A stretch of DNA of 64,000 bases, taken from Tetracentron sinense. Taxonomy: Eukaryota; Streptophyta; Magnoliopsida; Trochodendrales; Trochodendraceae. A program made the position numbers and the translations under genes. The notes under the pieces are model-generated. The model ran no database searches. It was not told the DNA's origin and saw only the letters and a program-made list of their open reading frames with translations. The stretch is from the NCBI GenBank assembly GCA_015143295.1, contig CM026573.1, positions 3,135,950 through 3,199,949 of the forward strand, read 5' to 3'. The first letter of the stretch is position 1. Each line of letters opens with the position of its first letter. Below, piece by piece: positions 51,717 to 64,000 of this stretch.

Positions 51717-51886
51717 TTTATTTCTTATTTTATTTTATTTTTTTATAAAAAAAGTCCGCCTTATTTTCAAGAATGTAACTAAACAACAAAAATTGAGTGA
51801 AAATTCATATTCTACTGTAAATGTTTTTCTTTCGAAAATAATTTACGTCGTAAAACCATATACGTGCAAACAAACGGAGCATAGAG
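51505..51886. mobile_element. MITE with TGTTTGTTTG ends
   Basis: The left TGTGTTTGTTTGTGGGTAAA and the reverse complement of the right end, GCTCCGTTTGTTTGCACGTA, form imperfect inverted ends. Both sides contain TTTTCGAAAG/TTTCGTAAGT words. An AT microsatellite (51669-51713) lies in the middle. Absent from unit 1. Confidence 0.5.
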
Positions 51887-53367
51887 TGAAATCAGCTAAT
51901 TTCATTGTCAAATCATGTTCATTGCCAAATTTTGTATGAGGATTTGTGTTTGGAGTTTGAGAAATTGGAGGAAACCAATGTTGTCAGAACCGGCCGATCG
52001 AACCGGTAAAATCTATTGGGTCCTGAGTTGATTGAGCAGATCGCAGATAGGGTCAAAATCATTCGAGAGAGATTTAAGACAGGCCAGGATCGACAGAAGA
52101 GTTATGCCGACACTCGCCACAAAGACTTGGAATTCCAGGTCGGTGATTGAGTCTTTGTGAAGATTTCTCTTAGTCGGAGAATCATGAGGTTCGGCAAGAG
52201 GGGGAAGCTTAGCCCGAGGTATGTGGGACCTTTTGAGGTGATCACACGCGTCGAAGAGGTCGCTTACAAAGTGGCTTTATCTCCTCACATAGCGGCAGTC
52301 CACAATGTCTTTCATATTTCCATGCTTCGGAAATATGTGTCAGACCCTTCGCATGTTATTGATCTTGATCCAGTGGAGATTCGAGAGGATCTCACGCTAG
52401 TGGAGCAACCGGGTCAGATATTGGATCGTCGAGATCAAGTCTTACGTATCAAGACGATTCCACTAGTCCTCAAGAAGTGGCAACACTATTCTGCGGCGGA
52501 AGCTACCTGGGAACGCGAGGCTGAAGTGAGAGAAAAATACCCTCATCTGTTTGAGCAGTACTTTGATAATGTATGTAAGGTTGGTTGTTTTGTGTTTTTC
52601 CATGTATGTCAAATCATTTTAATTTCGATGACGAAATTTCTGTAAGGGGAGGGGAGGATGTAGAACCCCGGATTTCACCTTCATAGCCTGTGAATAGTGC
52701 TGTGAATAGTATTTTTTTGCACTAGGTATGTTAAGCCAAGGTCGTTTGTGTGACCTTGGTATTTGAGTTATGAAATGATGATATTTGGTAAGATTCTAGG
52801 TCTGGGTTGTGACACACGTGTGTAGGTGATTAGAGCGAAGATATTAAGTACCCTAGTTGAGCTATGGAGTTAAGCAAAGAGTGTGAAAATACTTTAAGTG
52901 TTAAAGGTGGGAAAACGGGAGAAATACAGGGAACCGGTTGACTAATAGTCCCTACCGGTCGACCGAACAAGCTTAATTTTGAATGAGTTTTTCAGGTAGA
53001 GAGGGGTCTTTTGACCGGTTGACCGAACCTCTCAATCGGTCGACCGGTCTAGGCTATTTTGCCTTGTAGCCGACCTCCTGAGATCTTTTAAGGGTGTTAT
53101 AGGGTTTTGGCTCACCTCAAACCCCTATATAAACCCCCATTTTGTGGCTTAGGGTTCTTCGAACCCTAAGAGGAAGTTTTTGGGAGAAAGTTAAAGAGAA
53201 AGAAAGAGAGGAAGGAGAAGAAGAAAGAAAAGCTTGGAGGCTTTGGTTTGAGTTGATTTTCTCAACTAAGAAGGTGTTCCTTCTCATTTCTTGAAGCTTG
53301 AATCTTTCTTCAAGGATTCCTTGTGAGGTTTTAGGTTCTTCAAAAGGTAACTACACTTTACTAACTA

Positions 53368-53800
<433 letters not shown>

Positions 53801-53944
53801 TAAGGGTTTCAATTGGAGAAAGTCTCGGCGAGACTGGTCGTAGTTAGAATGCTTTGAATGTAATTAAATCAGTATTGGGAATTTTCCACCTTCTGGGGTT
53901 GAGCCGGTTATTTATCCCTTTCTCAAACTGGAAATCAATTTATA

Positions 53945-54120
53945 ATGTTCAAAAATTATAGATCCAATGTCACATTCAGTAAATATTTATGATACATGTA
54001 TAGGGTGTACTCAATGCGTACGAGCCTGCCCCACAGATGTATTAGAAATGATACCTTGGGACGGATGTAAAGCTAAGCAAACTGCTTATGCTCCAAGAAC
54101 AGAAGACTGTGTAGGTTGTG
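53945..54120 (+). pseudogene. psaC: psaC fragment (photosystem I iron-sulfur subunit)
   Basis: Starts [20 protein letters not shown] and reaches [10 protein letters not shown], i.e. the first ferredoxin-like CxxCxxCxxxC cluster motif of the 81-residue PsaC; it then leaves homology. About 20 bp of plastid leader (AAAATTATAGATCCAATG) is also kept. A few replacements (Lys6 to Asn, IAS to TAY) differ from the usual sequence. Confidence 0.92.
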
Positions 54121-56141
54121 TAATCTTAAAGAGTTGTTGTGATCTTCTCTGCTTTCCTAGAAAGTGGAATTCCTAATCCGCTTGCTACCCGAATAACTGA
54201 CTTTACTACTAGTACTTTGTCCAGAACCCGGGAGTTCGTCCAGCTGTGCCGGGAAGCAGAGCGAACCCAATATAGTCTTTCTCCCGCACAAGTCAACTAT
54301 GAAAAGCAAGCAAAGAGATCGACTTGTCTTTGTTGCTCTCCATCCATTCTATCTAACCTATGCTAGTAAGCAGAGAAGAAACTACCTTTTGGCTTCTTCA
54401 ATAGTTTAAATGCTATCGCTTGATGTTCTCTCAAGCTAAACTATAGTATTATTGAGTTGTTCTTGAATGAAATGAATTGATGAAGTTGGATGGTTTGTAA
54501 GCTATCACTATTTTGAAATCTCTATGCCTATGATTTTATGTTTCAAAGACTTCTAAGTATAGTATGATATTCACAAGCACTCTATGCACTTTAAGGTTTC
54601 TAAGTGCTCTAAGGTTTACATGTATCGCATGACTCTATGGTTTCTCATAAGTGCGGTTTATTGAAGCATTCATAAGGATTTCTAATAACTCACAAGCTAC
54701 TAAGCTCATAAGCATTGATAAAGCCAAACATTGGGTTGGTCAAGGGTAGGGTATATCCAAGGATATATCATACCTAATTCAAAGCAATCTCATAAGACAT
54801 TGTGATAAAGCCAATGGGAAGATTGGTCAAGGATCTTGGCAGCCCACTTCGATGTATTCAATGAAGGGTATTCATATACCCAGTTCTAAGTCTTTTTACG
54901 AGTGCTAAGGTTTGGCTCTAAGTTACACTTATCAGATCTCATAAGTGAATGCTCACAAGCTCATAAGTGCTCTAAGTTTCTACGGCTCATAAGAACTCTA
55001 AGGATCTCATAAGAACTCCAAGGAACCCAAGGAACTCATAAGACTTGATTCTCATACGCTCATAAGACTCATACTATTTTGGATTTAATAAGAAACTCAT
55101 AAGGAAATGGTTTTGGAATTAGCATGGGTTTTCACGGATTTCTATGCTCTATGGCTCTATATCTCACATGCTCCATGATCTTATTATCTCATTGTTAGTT
55201 AGTAGTTTGTAGACACTGAGTATTTCATGCTCAGTCATGCATGTTATGTCGGCAGGTGCACGTGTTTTGTGGTTCGGAGCCTTGGATAGAGGAAGAGTAC
55301 TACGAGCCGGAATCTACTATGGATCATTATCAGGATGAGGGAGTACTAGATGGGCGGCCTGATTTTGACTTTTGCTGACCGAGCTAGGAAGAGAGATTTG
55401 TGTATGTTGAGAGTGAGACTTGTCCACTCCATCTTTTTTTATATGTTTTGTTAGTTCAGACTTGAACCTAACGATAGGAGTACTTTATTATAAATTGTTT
55501 CCGCTATGTGTATAACTTGTGTACTCTGACAAGATGGTATGTATGCCTTATGTGTCATACAGGATGGTATGATACGGCGGTCACATGCTCAGGTATCCTA
55601 ACTCCTATGGGGTATTTTGGGTCGCAACAGGAACCGGTCCCCTCACCGGTTTTCAAAACCCTCAAAATCGGAAACAATTAAGAATTGTCTATTTTTTAAA
55701 GAACCGGGGAACCCGACCGGTTGAACAGGTAGAACCGGTACCCGATTCGCAGAACCGGGTAGTTCCATTCTGAGTTCCTGTTGCTGTTTTCCGATTTGAT
55801 TTCCAGCCAAATGGTCGGAAATTTTTTATTAAAAAAAAAACTTTAAAACGTAGGGTTTTCTAATCTTTACATATAAAAAGGTTTAGGTTTGGGTGTTTTT
55901 AAAGAAGAGAAATTGAAAAAAAGTTCTTCTGTTTCTATCTTCGCCACCACCAACATCATGAATACCAAGAAGGCTCGGTTGTGCCACTACGCTGGCTTTG
56001 CATGATATTTAAGGGAAGATACTTTAGTTTGGTGTGAAATTTTACGAACTGGTTGAACGGTCCGGTCAGATCGGTCAAACCAGGAACCGGTCACCCAAAC
56101 AGTTCGATGCCCGGTTCGGTTTTAAAAATATTGTAGGAAAC

Positions 56142-56579
56142 TTGGACAAAAGTTTTTGACGAGTGATTAGTGGATTGCACAATTAGCTTGATAACATAAT
56201 ACAACTTTTTACGAAGGAAATCATATATCAATTAGTTTGCAATTTGCAAATGTTTTTAAAAATATCTCAATATTTCATTTTCCAAACTTTTTGCTAAATT
56301 AACTATACCAACCAAAATTGCTTGCCTTTTTTAACTAAAATTATTTCTCTTGCAGTTTGAGTTGTTTTTATATAATAAGATATGCTATTAGATGAAAGTG
56401 TTCTTTTGTTGGATATGTATTATTTTTGTTGTGATCGTTTCTTGTATTTAGGTTTATCGTCATGAATTTGGACTCAACAAGGTCTTTTACGTTTTGTGTG
56501 GGATCTATTCAGATTCGATGGGACAGAAAAGGCGGTTATGCCGCATCCAAACACTTTCCATGCTAACACTAAGATGTAG
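56142..56579. other. Spacer, end of duplicated unit
   Basis: TTGGACAAAAGTTTTTGACG continues the host unit seen at 34817-34836. No gene is recognised in the rest. Confidence 0.4.
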
Positions 56580-58991
56580 TGTCGCGCCCCAAAATCTCCC
56601 CCTAAGAGTTAGGTGAGACTTTAGGTGTGACTATACATAACCTGTCAAACCATCCTGCAAAATACAAGGCATAAATATCCCACAACGGAAACATGATACA
56701 GAGTGCGGAAGCTAAAAATCATGCAGAAGCGTATCTAAATTTTTTTTCCCTTTTCCTTTTCTATAACCTAACCAGTATTCCAAGTTCATATACAAGACAT
56801 AATGAGCAAAGGTGGACATGCCCACCATCAAAATACAAAATAATGAAAGTCTCTCTCTCTCTCTCCATGATAATCTACTCACAATAGTCTAGATAGGGCC
56901 ACCTATCTAGATCTCTGTCCTCCTGAGGCTGTAGTGAGATAGGCGCCTCCTCTTCAGCGTACTCTTCCTCAACCCATGGCTCAGGATGGAAGGTATTCAC
57001 TAAACCTGTCGACATAAAATGTACGGCTGAGTATGGAATACTCAGCGAGTACAAGCTACTAGCTAACAGTAGTAATAACGAAATACAATTCATAACATCA
57101 ATTTAAAGCAATGCAATGATCGTGACATGCATGGAACTAAATGCACAAACTCCGTAAAAACCCTTGTTTAAATTCATACTTATTCTTGAAAATGCATTTT
57201 CGTGTTTTTCAAAATTTGTTTATCGTGTTTAAAACTTATTCTTGTTTCGTGGAAATCATGCATGTCTTATCTTGTTCTTGTTTGGAATCACATTTGTCTT
57301 GTCATGCTTGTCTTGACTTGTCTTGTCATGCTTATCTTGTGAGCCAGATGTTAGTGCCCTTGTAGCGACTTGTGAGCCGGATACATAAGTATCCTTCAGC
57401 GAAATATAAAAAGCAACATACGTAAATATCCTTCAACGAAATAGAAAATGTGCACCAACATCCTTGACCGGCCATCTGTCCGACATTATCATTCTTGTTT
57501 TGTTTTCTTGTGAGTCTGGTATGACATATCCAGGGATATATCCTACCTTTGACCGGCCCAGTGTCCGGCTTTATCATGCTTGTCTTGTTTTCTTGTCAGT
57601 TAGATATGACATATCCTTGGATATGCCCTATCCTTGATCGGCCCAATGCTGGCTTTATCATTCATTTCGTAAATCACATGTTTTGTTCTCGTTTGTTTTC
57701 TCATATATATATATATATATATATTAGAAAATCTCGATTCATGCATGCATGCGTGTGTGTTGTAATGTGTGACAATCATAATGATATGAATGATTCAAGG
57801 AAAAACATATAACATTTCAAAGTTTTCTATAGTCATGTGAGAAGTGGAGAAAATACGTAGATCATTTGATCAAAATTACCATTTAGGAAAACTCTATAAG
57901 TCATGCTTTCATAGTCTTGATTTAATTCATCAAATTCTCATACATGCAATTCATCAAACACTTGACATTCAATATTGTATTAGGCCATTTTATTTCACAT
58001 TTCCTTGTCAAACATTTCATCAATCACCTTGTGTGCATTCATTATGTGTACATTACCCTTTCACATTTCCATCACACAATAACATCCACATTCTACATGG
58101 CATCCAATCGCCTCTATTATCCATCCATACATCTCACACATCCATCTCCATTCACTTTAATCTTCATAATTTAAGGAACATGATATAATTCAAGAAAGAG
58201 AATATATAGAAAATCAATCCACAATCATCACTAAAGAAACCCTAGGTTTTTACTAAGCTAGCTAGAAAAATGTACTAACTTTGATGATTAACTCCTAACT
58301 CGAAGAAAACCCCTTGATTAGAAATCTCGAGCTTGATGGAGGAGGATCCAACCTTGAGGATGAAGATCCTTACTTGAGGGATGATCCAAGCTTGACTTGA
58401 GCTCCACTTGATCTTCAATCCAAACCCTCTTTGGAAATCCCAAAATCCTCTCCCTTCTCTTCTCCAAGTCTCCTTTAGGTTTTAGGTTAACTCAAAACCC
58501 CCAAGTGACTTCCTATTTATAGGACTAAGGGTTAAAACCCTTATTTCCGTGTGTTTAAAAAAACAAAGTTATCCGATGACGATGGATCGTCAAGTTGGGC
58601 GATCGATCATCAGTCTAAAAACGATCGATCGTCCAACTTCCGATGAGCTTGCCCAGATTCTAGGTTCCAGACGATCGATCGCACCCCCACGACGATCGAT
58701 CGTAAGAGAACCCGAAAGTTTCCCCAGTTTTTCCTTTGACGACGATCAATCGCCGCCATGCTGCGATCGATCGTAACTCCATTTTTTCTCCGTTTTAACA
58801 CCCTTAGACCCCTTAGAGTGTTTTCAACCTTGTTTCTATCATCCTTATGGTGTTAACCCCCATTTTATACCATACATAATACGTTACCATCCATTTTCTC
58901 CATAAATCACCAATTCAAATACATGGAAGGGCCTTTTGGTTAAGAAAATACTATTCATTAACCACGTACAAAAGTTTTCCGGGGTTCTACA
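56580..58991 (-). mobile_element. Solo LTR, Ty3/gypsy, 2.4 kb
   Basis: A fossil LTR on the minus strand, TGTAGAACCCCGGAAAAC ... TTTTGGGGCGCGACA, flanked by exact 5-bp target duplications TGTAG (56575-56579 and 58992-58996). The related site at 38782-38786 is unoccupied. CGATCGATCG palindromes lie at about 58575-58770, upstream (in element orientation) of a CTATAAATA box near 58515. It is the same family as 46970-48966. Confidence 0.85.
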
Positions 58992-59300
58992 TGTAGCAAC
59001 GTGCTAGAAGCAACAAATTGAAAAGATGAACTATAGGAACGGACTGGTTTATATCCTTTACGAGTTCAACGTGGTTTTCTTTGAATTACTTGTTCACTGC
59101 GAAAGGATATAAACCTAAATCTATTGAACCTCATACGTAATCACAAACTATCTCAATAAACTCAGGCACCCTAAAATAATAATCATTAAATATAAAATTT
59201 TTTTTTTAAAAAAAAGAACACAAAAAAATAAGCAAAATGAAGAGACATAAAATCTAGGTAAAAATAAATAAAGTACAGAGTTTTTAATTGTTTGACTTAA
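58992..59300. repeat. Dispersed repeat R, copy 2
   Basis: Matches 38770-39390 without the hAT MITE: GAACCTCATACGTAATCAC here is the unoccupied form of the MITE site. The solo LTR 56580-58991 abuts it on the left. Nothing coding. Confidence 0.7.
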
Positions 59301-59897
59301 ATTTTCGTTATTTGTATTTTATTTTTGTTCATAATAGTACTAACTATCCATCAATACAGACCTGATGATTCAACCTATCCGGTTTAATATTTAAAACATT
59401 GATAATAAGTAGATAATGGTGAAAATAGGAGTGAGCTTGTACTTTTCTTTGGGGACCGGATTTGGTCTGGCCCTCGCCAGACCAAAATCATCTGGCCTAG
59501 ATTAGAATCACAACACATGTAATTTTATTAGCGGGAATTCAAAAGTTGGTAATTGACACTTAACGGATACGTTAATTTTGAAAACCCTCTTTTCATCAAA
59601 AGAGTTGTCCTTTTGTAAACCATTTTCTTCTATGGAAGGCATCCCAAGACGTTTCTTTTCCTCTCCCTTTTCTCCTCAACTCCATTGGCTCTTTCACCGG
59701 AAAAGAGCTGCCACAGATGGCCGTCGGCTCCTTCAACAGGTAAGAGCTACCATAGAGGAAGGGCTGTTGGAGTAAACCGAAGCCACACGCATGGTCGACT
59801 AACATGGGTATAAACAATACCATTGATTCAACCATATCTTAATGGCTATCCACCTCTCTTTACCTCCATTGGAAAGGAATTAGATGGAACTTATCCT
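59301..59897. other. Spacer, no gene recognised
   Basis: Frames of 65-79 residues on both strands at 59578-59835 overlap one another and resemble no family. GGTCTGGCCCTCGCCAGACC near 59470 is a short palindrome. Confidence 0.4.
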
Positions 59898-60036
59898 ATG
59901 TTTGGTTGTCAAGAAAATAAGTGAAAACATGGAAAAGAAAAGAAAATTAGACAAAACACAACTAAAACTTGTATTAGAAATCTAAAATTTTCTTATATTT
60001 TCCATGTTTTCACCTATTTTCTTGGCAACCAAACAT
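59898..60036. mobile_element. MITE with 39-bp terminal inverted repeats
   Basis: ATGTTTGGTTGTCAAGAAAA at 59898 pairs with the right arm ending at 60036. The 39-bp arms differ at two positions. The total is 139 bp. The TTTGGTTG(T/C)CAAGAAAAT motif is common in plant MITEs. The target duplication is too short to be sure of. Confidence 0.75.
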
Positions 60037-60901
60037 ATTATAGTAAATGTTGGTGAAAGAGCTCCCTAGATGAAATGGTTAGAATTGCCCATATGGTATG
60101 ATCATTTGATAGATAATGGCATGTTCAATTAGTGACCAACACTTGTACTGTTTCATATGGATGTTCAATTGAATCTAATGTTTAAATGATTTAAAAGTGA
60201 GTTCTTTTAATGTTAAATATTATGTTTTAGTCTCTCGAATGTTTCTGCTTTATTTCAACTAGATCCCTATTTTAAATCAGAACTCAGAAGAATGGGGTTT
60301 TTGTATTTGTGATGATTTGAAATTTGGTCTCCTTTTAAGACAAACTCATTTCACTTTTATGTTTTCTCTTTGAAAACATAGTCTCACATAGAAACTTACA
60401 AGAAATTTGCTTTAAGTGGCACCTTTAAATGGGTGATTTTCTTTTCTTTTTTTTGTATCTTTTTTCTTAAGTATTTCTCTGTTTTAGTATGAACAATTTT
60501 TTTTTGTGTATTGTTTTAAAAATATTAAAAGGGATATTATATTTTACTTTTCCTTTGACATTTTTGTGTATGGGGCTCGTACTAGTCTCTTCTAAATGCT
60601 AGCTCTACTTTCTCTCTCTCTCTCTCTTCTTCACTTTATTTAGGAGAGGAACATTTGCTACTACTGAGATGACATCTGACCCTTTTTCCAACCAAAGTTA
60701 ACTCCAACACTCACATAACAGTAACAGTACACTAGGCATGTTCTGTCCACACTAAATGACCTCCCAAATAAAGTGCAAGATTTTAAGGAAGGAAAAAGAA
60801 TGTGATTGAAGATTACTTGTCATCCATATAAATTTACCGAGCTCATGTTTATTCTCAACATAAAATATGGCCCCCGCAGAGTACTTACCCCGCTTTTCCA
60901 T
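60037..60901. other. AT-rich spacer
   Basis: A CT microsatellite at about 60609-60630. No coding frame or terminal repeats are recognisable. Confidence 0.4.
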
Positions 60902-61018
60902 CATTTGGCTTCAAGTGGGACTTGCAGGAATGTACATTTTATCCAAGCTGGCCAAAGCAAAAAACTGGCCAGCTTGGATAAAATGTGCATTCCCGCAAGT
61001 CACAATTGAAGCCATATG
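60902..61018. repeat. Near-perfect 53-bp stem hairpin
   Basis: Arms 60902-60954 and 60966-61018 match at 48 of 53 positions around an 11-base loop (AAGCAAAAAAC). A transcript would fold into a long stem. It is either a young inverted-repeat element or a proto-miRNA or siRNA hairpin. No known miRNA was recognised. Confidence 0.8.
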
Positions 61019-61079
61019 AGAGAGGCACGATCATAGCGTACTATAGGGACTAGTTGGGCATGAACCAAACATGGGCAAT

Positions 61080-61202
61080 ATCATTTACCTCTCCCAGACA
61101 TAGGAGAGAGTTCATGCTAGAATCCATGGCCATAGCGTATAGACAATTTTTTGCTACTACTGATGTAGTTCCTATTGCCTACGTCTGGGAGAGGTAAATG
61201 AT
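61080..61202. repeat. Second hairpin, 25-bp stem, 73-base loop
   Basis: ATCATTTACCTCTCCCAGAC (61080) pairs with the arm at 61178-61202, 24 of 25 positions. It lies only 61 bp after the first hairpin. Confidence 0.75.
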
Positions 61203-62133
61203 AGTTTAGGAATAGATCTTGCACATGCATCTTATCATATGTGATGAGATACACTTATGTAACCGAGCCCTCTTACCCTTATGAGTTTCATCACGCCTCA
61301 AACGGCTGGTACCCGTTTTGAGGAGTGTTTAGGTGAAGCTTAAATGGGTTGAGGGTGTTTGTGGTATGTGTGTGTGTAGTTTTCCTTCTAATGCCTGTAG
61401 CTTGACCTTGTGGTGTTGTTACCTTCAACCAAAAAAAAGAGATACACTTATGATACAGTGTATCTGACACGATCTTTAACATCAATACACATTCTCTAAC
61501 ATGTGTGCAGGAGGACAATGAGAACGATGATCACAAGATATATATTAGAGATAGTTTAGAAAATACAAAGTGGTATAATAAAGTGAGCTTATAACTAGGT
61601 CGATTTGAATTTGAAAAAGATTAAAATCAATTAGTTTGATTTGATTAGGATGGATTTGATAGAGTTTCTATCTTGAGATGATGTAATATCTTTATAAACT
61701 TTGGGTAATTGTAAATCATCCAAGCTACTCAATAATAGTCAATTTGTTATCAATACATTCTCTTTCGGACTTTCCTATATTCCATCTTAGGGTGAGTTTT
61801 ACTGTTTTTACCGAGAACCCGCGCATCTAAACCTTTCATGAATTAAGTAACATGCACGTGAATGTTAGGCGCAAGTTGGTTGATTGTTTCTGTATGCATA
61901 TGTTTTTTTTTTTAATGTAATGTATGCATATGTTAGTACACAAATTTCGAGCATCCTAGAGAAAGAGATACCTGAATTTTGGTGTCAAATTTCGAACATC
62001 TAGAGAAAGAGAGTATGCATGGCACCTGAGCCAGATCCGTCATAGAGGGAGAGAAATGATCATGCCCCTCTCTCTCCTCTTTTATTTTTTTCTTTGTTGG
62101 TGAGTGAGATCTGAATTACCTTTCGAATGCGTT
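61203..62133. other. Spacer, no gene recognised
   Basis: A duplicated word GTATGCATATGTT is near 61890-61935, and AAATTTCGA(A/G)CATC...CTAGAGAAAGAGA occurs twice at about 61940-62010. Nothing else is supported. Confidence 0.4.
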
Positions 62134-63240
62134 TGTTATAGGCTGGGCTTCCCCAATTAGTACACAAATTACAAAGCAAGATTTACGTAATTCAACTAAA
62201 AAGCCTACACCTATGGTCGTAGCGATCAAAATAAACTTTACTAAGAAAATAGAAGTATACAAGTGAGGAGAAAAACCCACATAAAGAACATCAAAACCTA
62301 AGGAAAGCCTCAATGCTCTCATAAATCTTCTTGTTTTCTAAACTCTTTCACTCACTTTTACAACCTTACAAACCCTTATCCTGAAACCTCTCTTTTATAG
62401 CCAAAAGAGTCCTCAAAACAAAAGGAAACAACTCCTTTACGAAATAAGAGTTTCCCAAAAGAAAAAAATGCAACCAAAATCAGTGACCTCCGCTTGAGCG
62501 AGATCCAAGCTTCGCTCGAGCAGAATACCACAATAGCCTCCAAAATTGCGGACTCAAAATCATTGACTACCACTCAAGCATCGTTTAGTCTCGTTCGAGC
62601 GGTGGATGCCCGAATCGAGCCAAAATCTCACAAATCTCCACTTTTGCGAGAATTCCATGAACATCCCTTGATATAACACTCGTTTTCTTCAACATATCCC
62701 AACGAATGCAAGACTTCACCTTACCAAAATTGGAGTAAGTCTAAGTAACACTTAACTTCTCTACCCAAACTCTTTCACCTCATATTGCGAAAGTTGTGGA
62801 GCCCCCCCTGCTCCACCTGCATAGTATACTCAAATCTAAACACTATATATTCACAAGTCTCCTTATCCGAAAGCAAACCATGTTTGTTGGCCAAAACACG
62901 TGCCTCCTTTGCTGAGCTAGAATTAGGAATAGAATGAGTTTTCTCCTTCTTGAATGCTCCACCAGAAACTGTATTACCTCGCAACACATACAAGTTCCTA
63001 ATTTTTTTGCCTATCATCACAGTCAAAACCCCCTTCCGAACCTTTAGCACTCCACCTTGTGTATTGAACCTACACCCTTTGGAATTTAAGGTCCTCAATG
63101 AAATCAAATTCTTCTTCATATCTGGAATATGTCTCACTCTCATCAACGTCCTTTCTACACGATTGTGCATTTTGATTTTGATCGTCTTTATCCCAAGAAT
63201 CTTGCAGGATGTTTTATTACTCATTAAGACATTGAGAGCA
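62134..63240 (-). mobile_element. Broken Ty1/copia element: pre-integrase region and 3' LTR
   Basis: A fossil on the minus strand. The LTR is 62134-62678 (545 bp) with TGTTATA...TATAACA ends and a CTATAAAAGAGAG promoter-like box near 62395. Upstream of it in element orientation is the pre-integrase part of pol (KTIKIKMHNRVERTL, VRHIPDMKKNLISL, GCRFNTQGGVLKVRKGVLTV, IRNLYVLRGNT). The rest is absent or unrecognisable. It is broken in several ways and looks old. The upper limit is approximate. Confidence 0.85.
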
Positions 63241-63269
63241 TAAATAACATAAATATTTAAAGCTCATTT

Positions 63270-63740
63270 GAAGCGGTGTTTAAAACTTGGACAGACCGAT
63301 CAGACCAGTTGACTCGCGAATCGAACCCCTCACTAATTTGGTTCGAACCTCTATAGATCATATGTCTAACCCAGAACGAATCAGTTCTGTTTGACCCAGC
63401 ATGACTTGAGTGACCCAGGTGGGTTTCTTTGAGCAGCTTGGGTCACTACAAAAGCCAAGTATAAACCTTTCAAAATTATTTGAGCCTCGTATGTAAGCCC
63501 AGATTAGGTCTATAATCTCTTTAGAGCCCAAGATTGAAAATAGTATATGAAATTAATAAGGGAAATAAAAAAAATATAGAAAAGAAAAATAAGTTTTTGA
63601 ATAAAATACTATAAAGAGAAATTAAGAAGAATATCTATATACATAGGAAAAAAGAAAGGTGTACGGAGTTTGTAATTGCTTGCATTATTTTTTAAGAAAA
63701 TTTTACTTTTATTATTCTAAATTTTTTAACAGTTTAAATA
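63270..63740. repeat. Dispersed repeat R, copy 3 (diverged)
   Basis: GGTGGGTTTCTTTGAGCAGC, TGGGTCACTAC, AGTATAAACC, GAGCCTCGTATGTAAG and GGAGTTTGTAATTGCTTGC follow the order of copies 1 and 2. It starts TGTTTAAAACTTGGACAGAC. Confidence 0.55.
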
Positions 63741-64000
63741 CAAAAAGGAGCTCTGCTTCATGACGTGGAGCGTAGCGCCCTTTTTTACACTATCCCAATG
63801 GCAACCTTGTAATTTCGTGTTTTCTAAAATTATCCCATCAGAGCTCAAAAATTACAAATCTGCCATGCTCATAGTGCCAAAAAAGGGAGCTCCGCTTCAA
63901 CACCGTGAAGCAGAGCTCCGGCTCAAAATTAATCTCATTTTTTAATATATGGCACCACTTCAAGTAACTGGGAACCAACCCAGGAGACCCAACGGTTGGA
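63741..64000. other. Spacer at window end
   Basis: GGAGCTC(T/C)GCTTCA words at 63749 and 63887 are opposed by TGAAGCAGAGCTCC at 63906, suggesting the edge of another inverted-repeat element. It is cut off by the end of the window. Confidence 0.35.

Larger units (their letters stand above)
50140..51975. repeat. Segmental duplication, unit 2
   Basis: Partner of 44625-45714. It carries extra insertions absent from unit 1: a hAT element (50225-50688), a SINE-like element (51277-51407), a MITE (about 51505-51886) and an AT microsatellite. A third partial unit is at 34690-34870. Confidence 0.7.

Noticed and set aside
59578-59835. Overlapping small frames on both strands as a gene
   Set aside because: No recognisable domain, and both strands are equally open, which points to composition and not to coding.

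Overview
This is a nuclear window from a flowering plant, most likely a eudicot: AT-rich DNA, genes split by GT-AG introns, a plastid-targeted fatty-acid enzyme, plant-type bromodomain (GTE) and amino-acid permease (LHT) genes, and a dense mix of plant transposons. I cannot name the species.

The left half (about 5.2-33.3 kb) is gene-bearing. In order it holds a BET-type bromodomain factor of the GTE8/GTE10 class (+, CDS 6005-13606, 784 aa, 4.3-kb fourth intron filled with transposons), plastid 3-oxoacyl-ACP reductase FabG (+, 16031-21585, 331 aa, complete catalytic set), an intronless TLC-domain membrane protein (+, 23944-24687) and DNA polymerase alpha subunit B (-, 27435-33139, 16 coding exons, 611 aa, one GC-AG intron, an E2F-type site upstream). 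All reading frames close across the splice sites I assigned.

From 33.3 to 64 kb the only intact gene is an LHT1-like lysine/histidine transporter (-, 41219-44368, 436 aa), with a dead copy of its first exon about 1.4 kb upstream. The rest is layered repeats: hAT elements with 8-bp target duplications, a Mutator-like element with 9-bp duplications, a large family of foldback arms scattered through the window, two LINE fragments with a 136-bp flanking duplication, two solo Ty3/gypsy LTRs, a broken gypsy 3' end, a broken Ty1/copia element, and segmental duplications that preserve several unoccupied insertion sites.

The most unusual structure is a nest at 51.97-56.14 kb: a duplicated host unit, a hAT element inside it, a gypsy fragment plus LTR inside that, and about 1 kb of organelle DNA (plastid psaB and psaC pieces next to probably mitochondrial sequence) inside the LTR. 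Another pattern worth testing is that all four LTRs seen here carry arrays of short perfect palindromes of different sequence just upstream of their TATA-like boxes. I found no evidence for a wholly new gene system, CRISPR array, or intact tRNA or rRNA gene.
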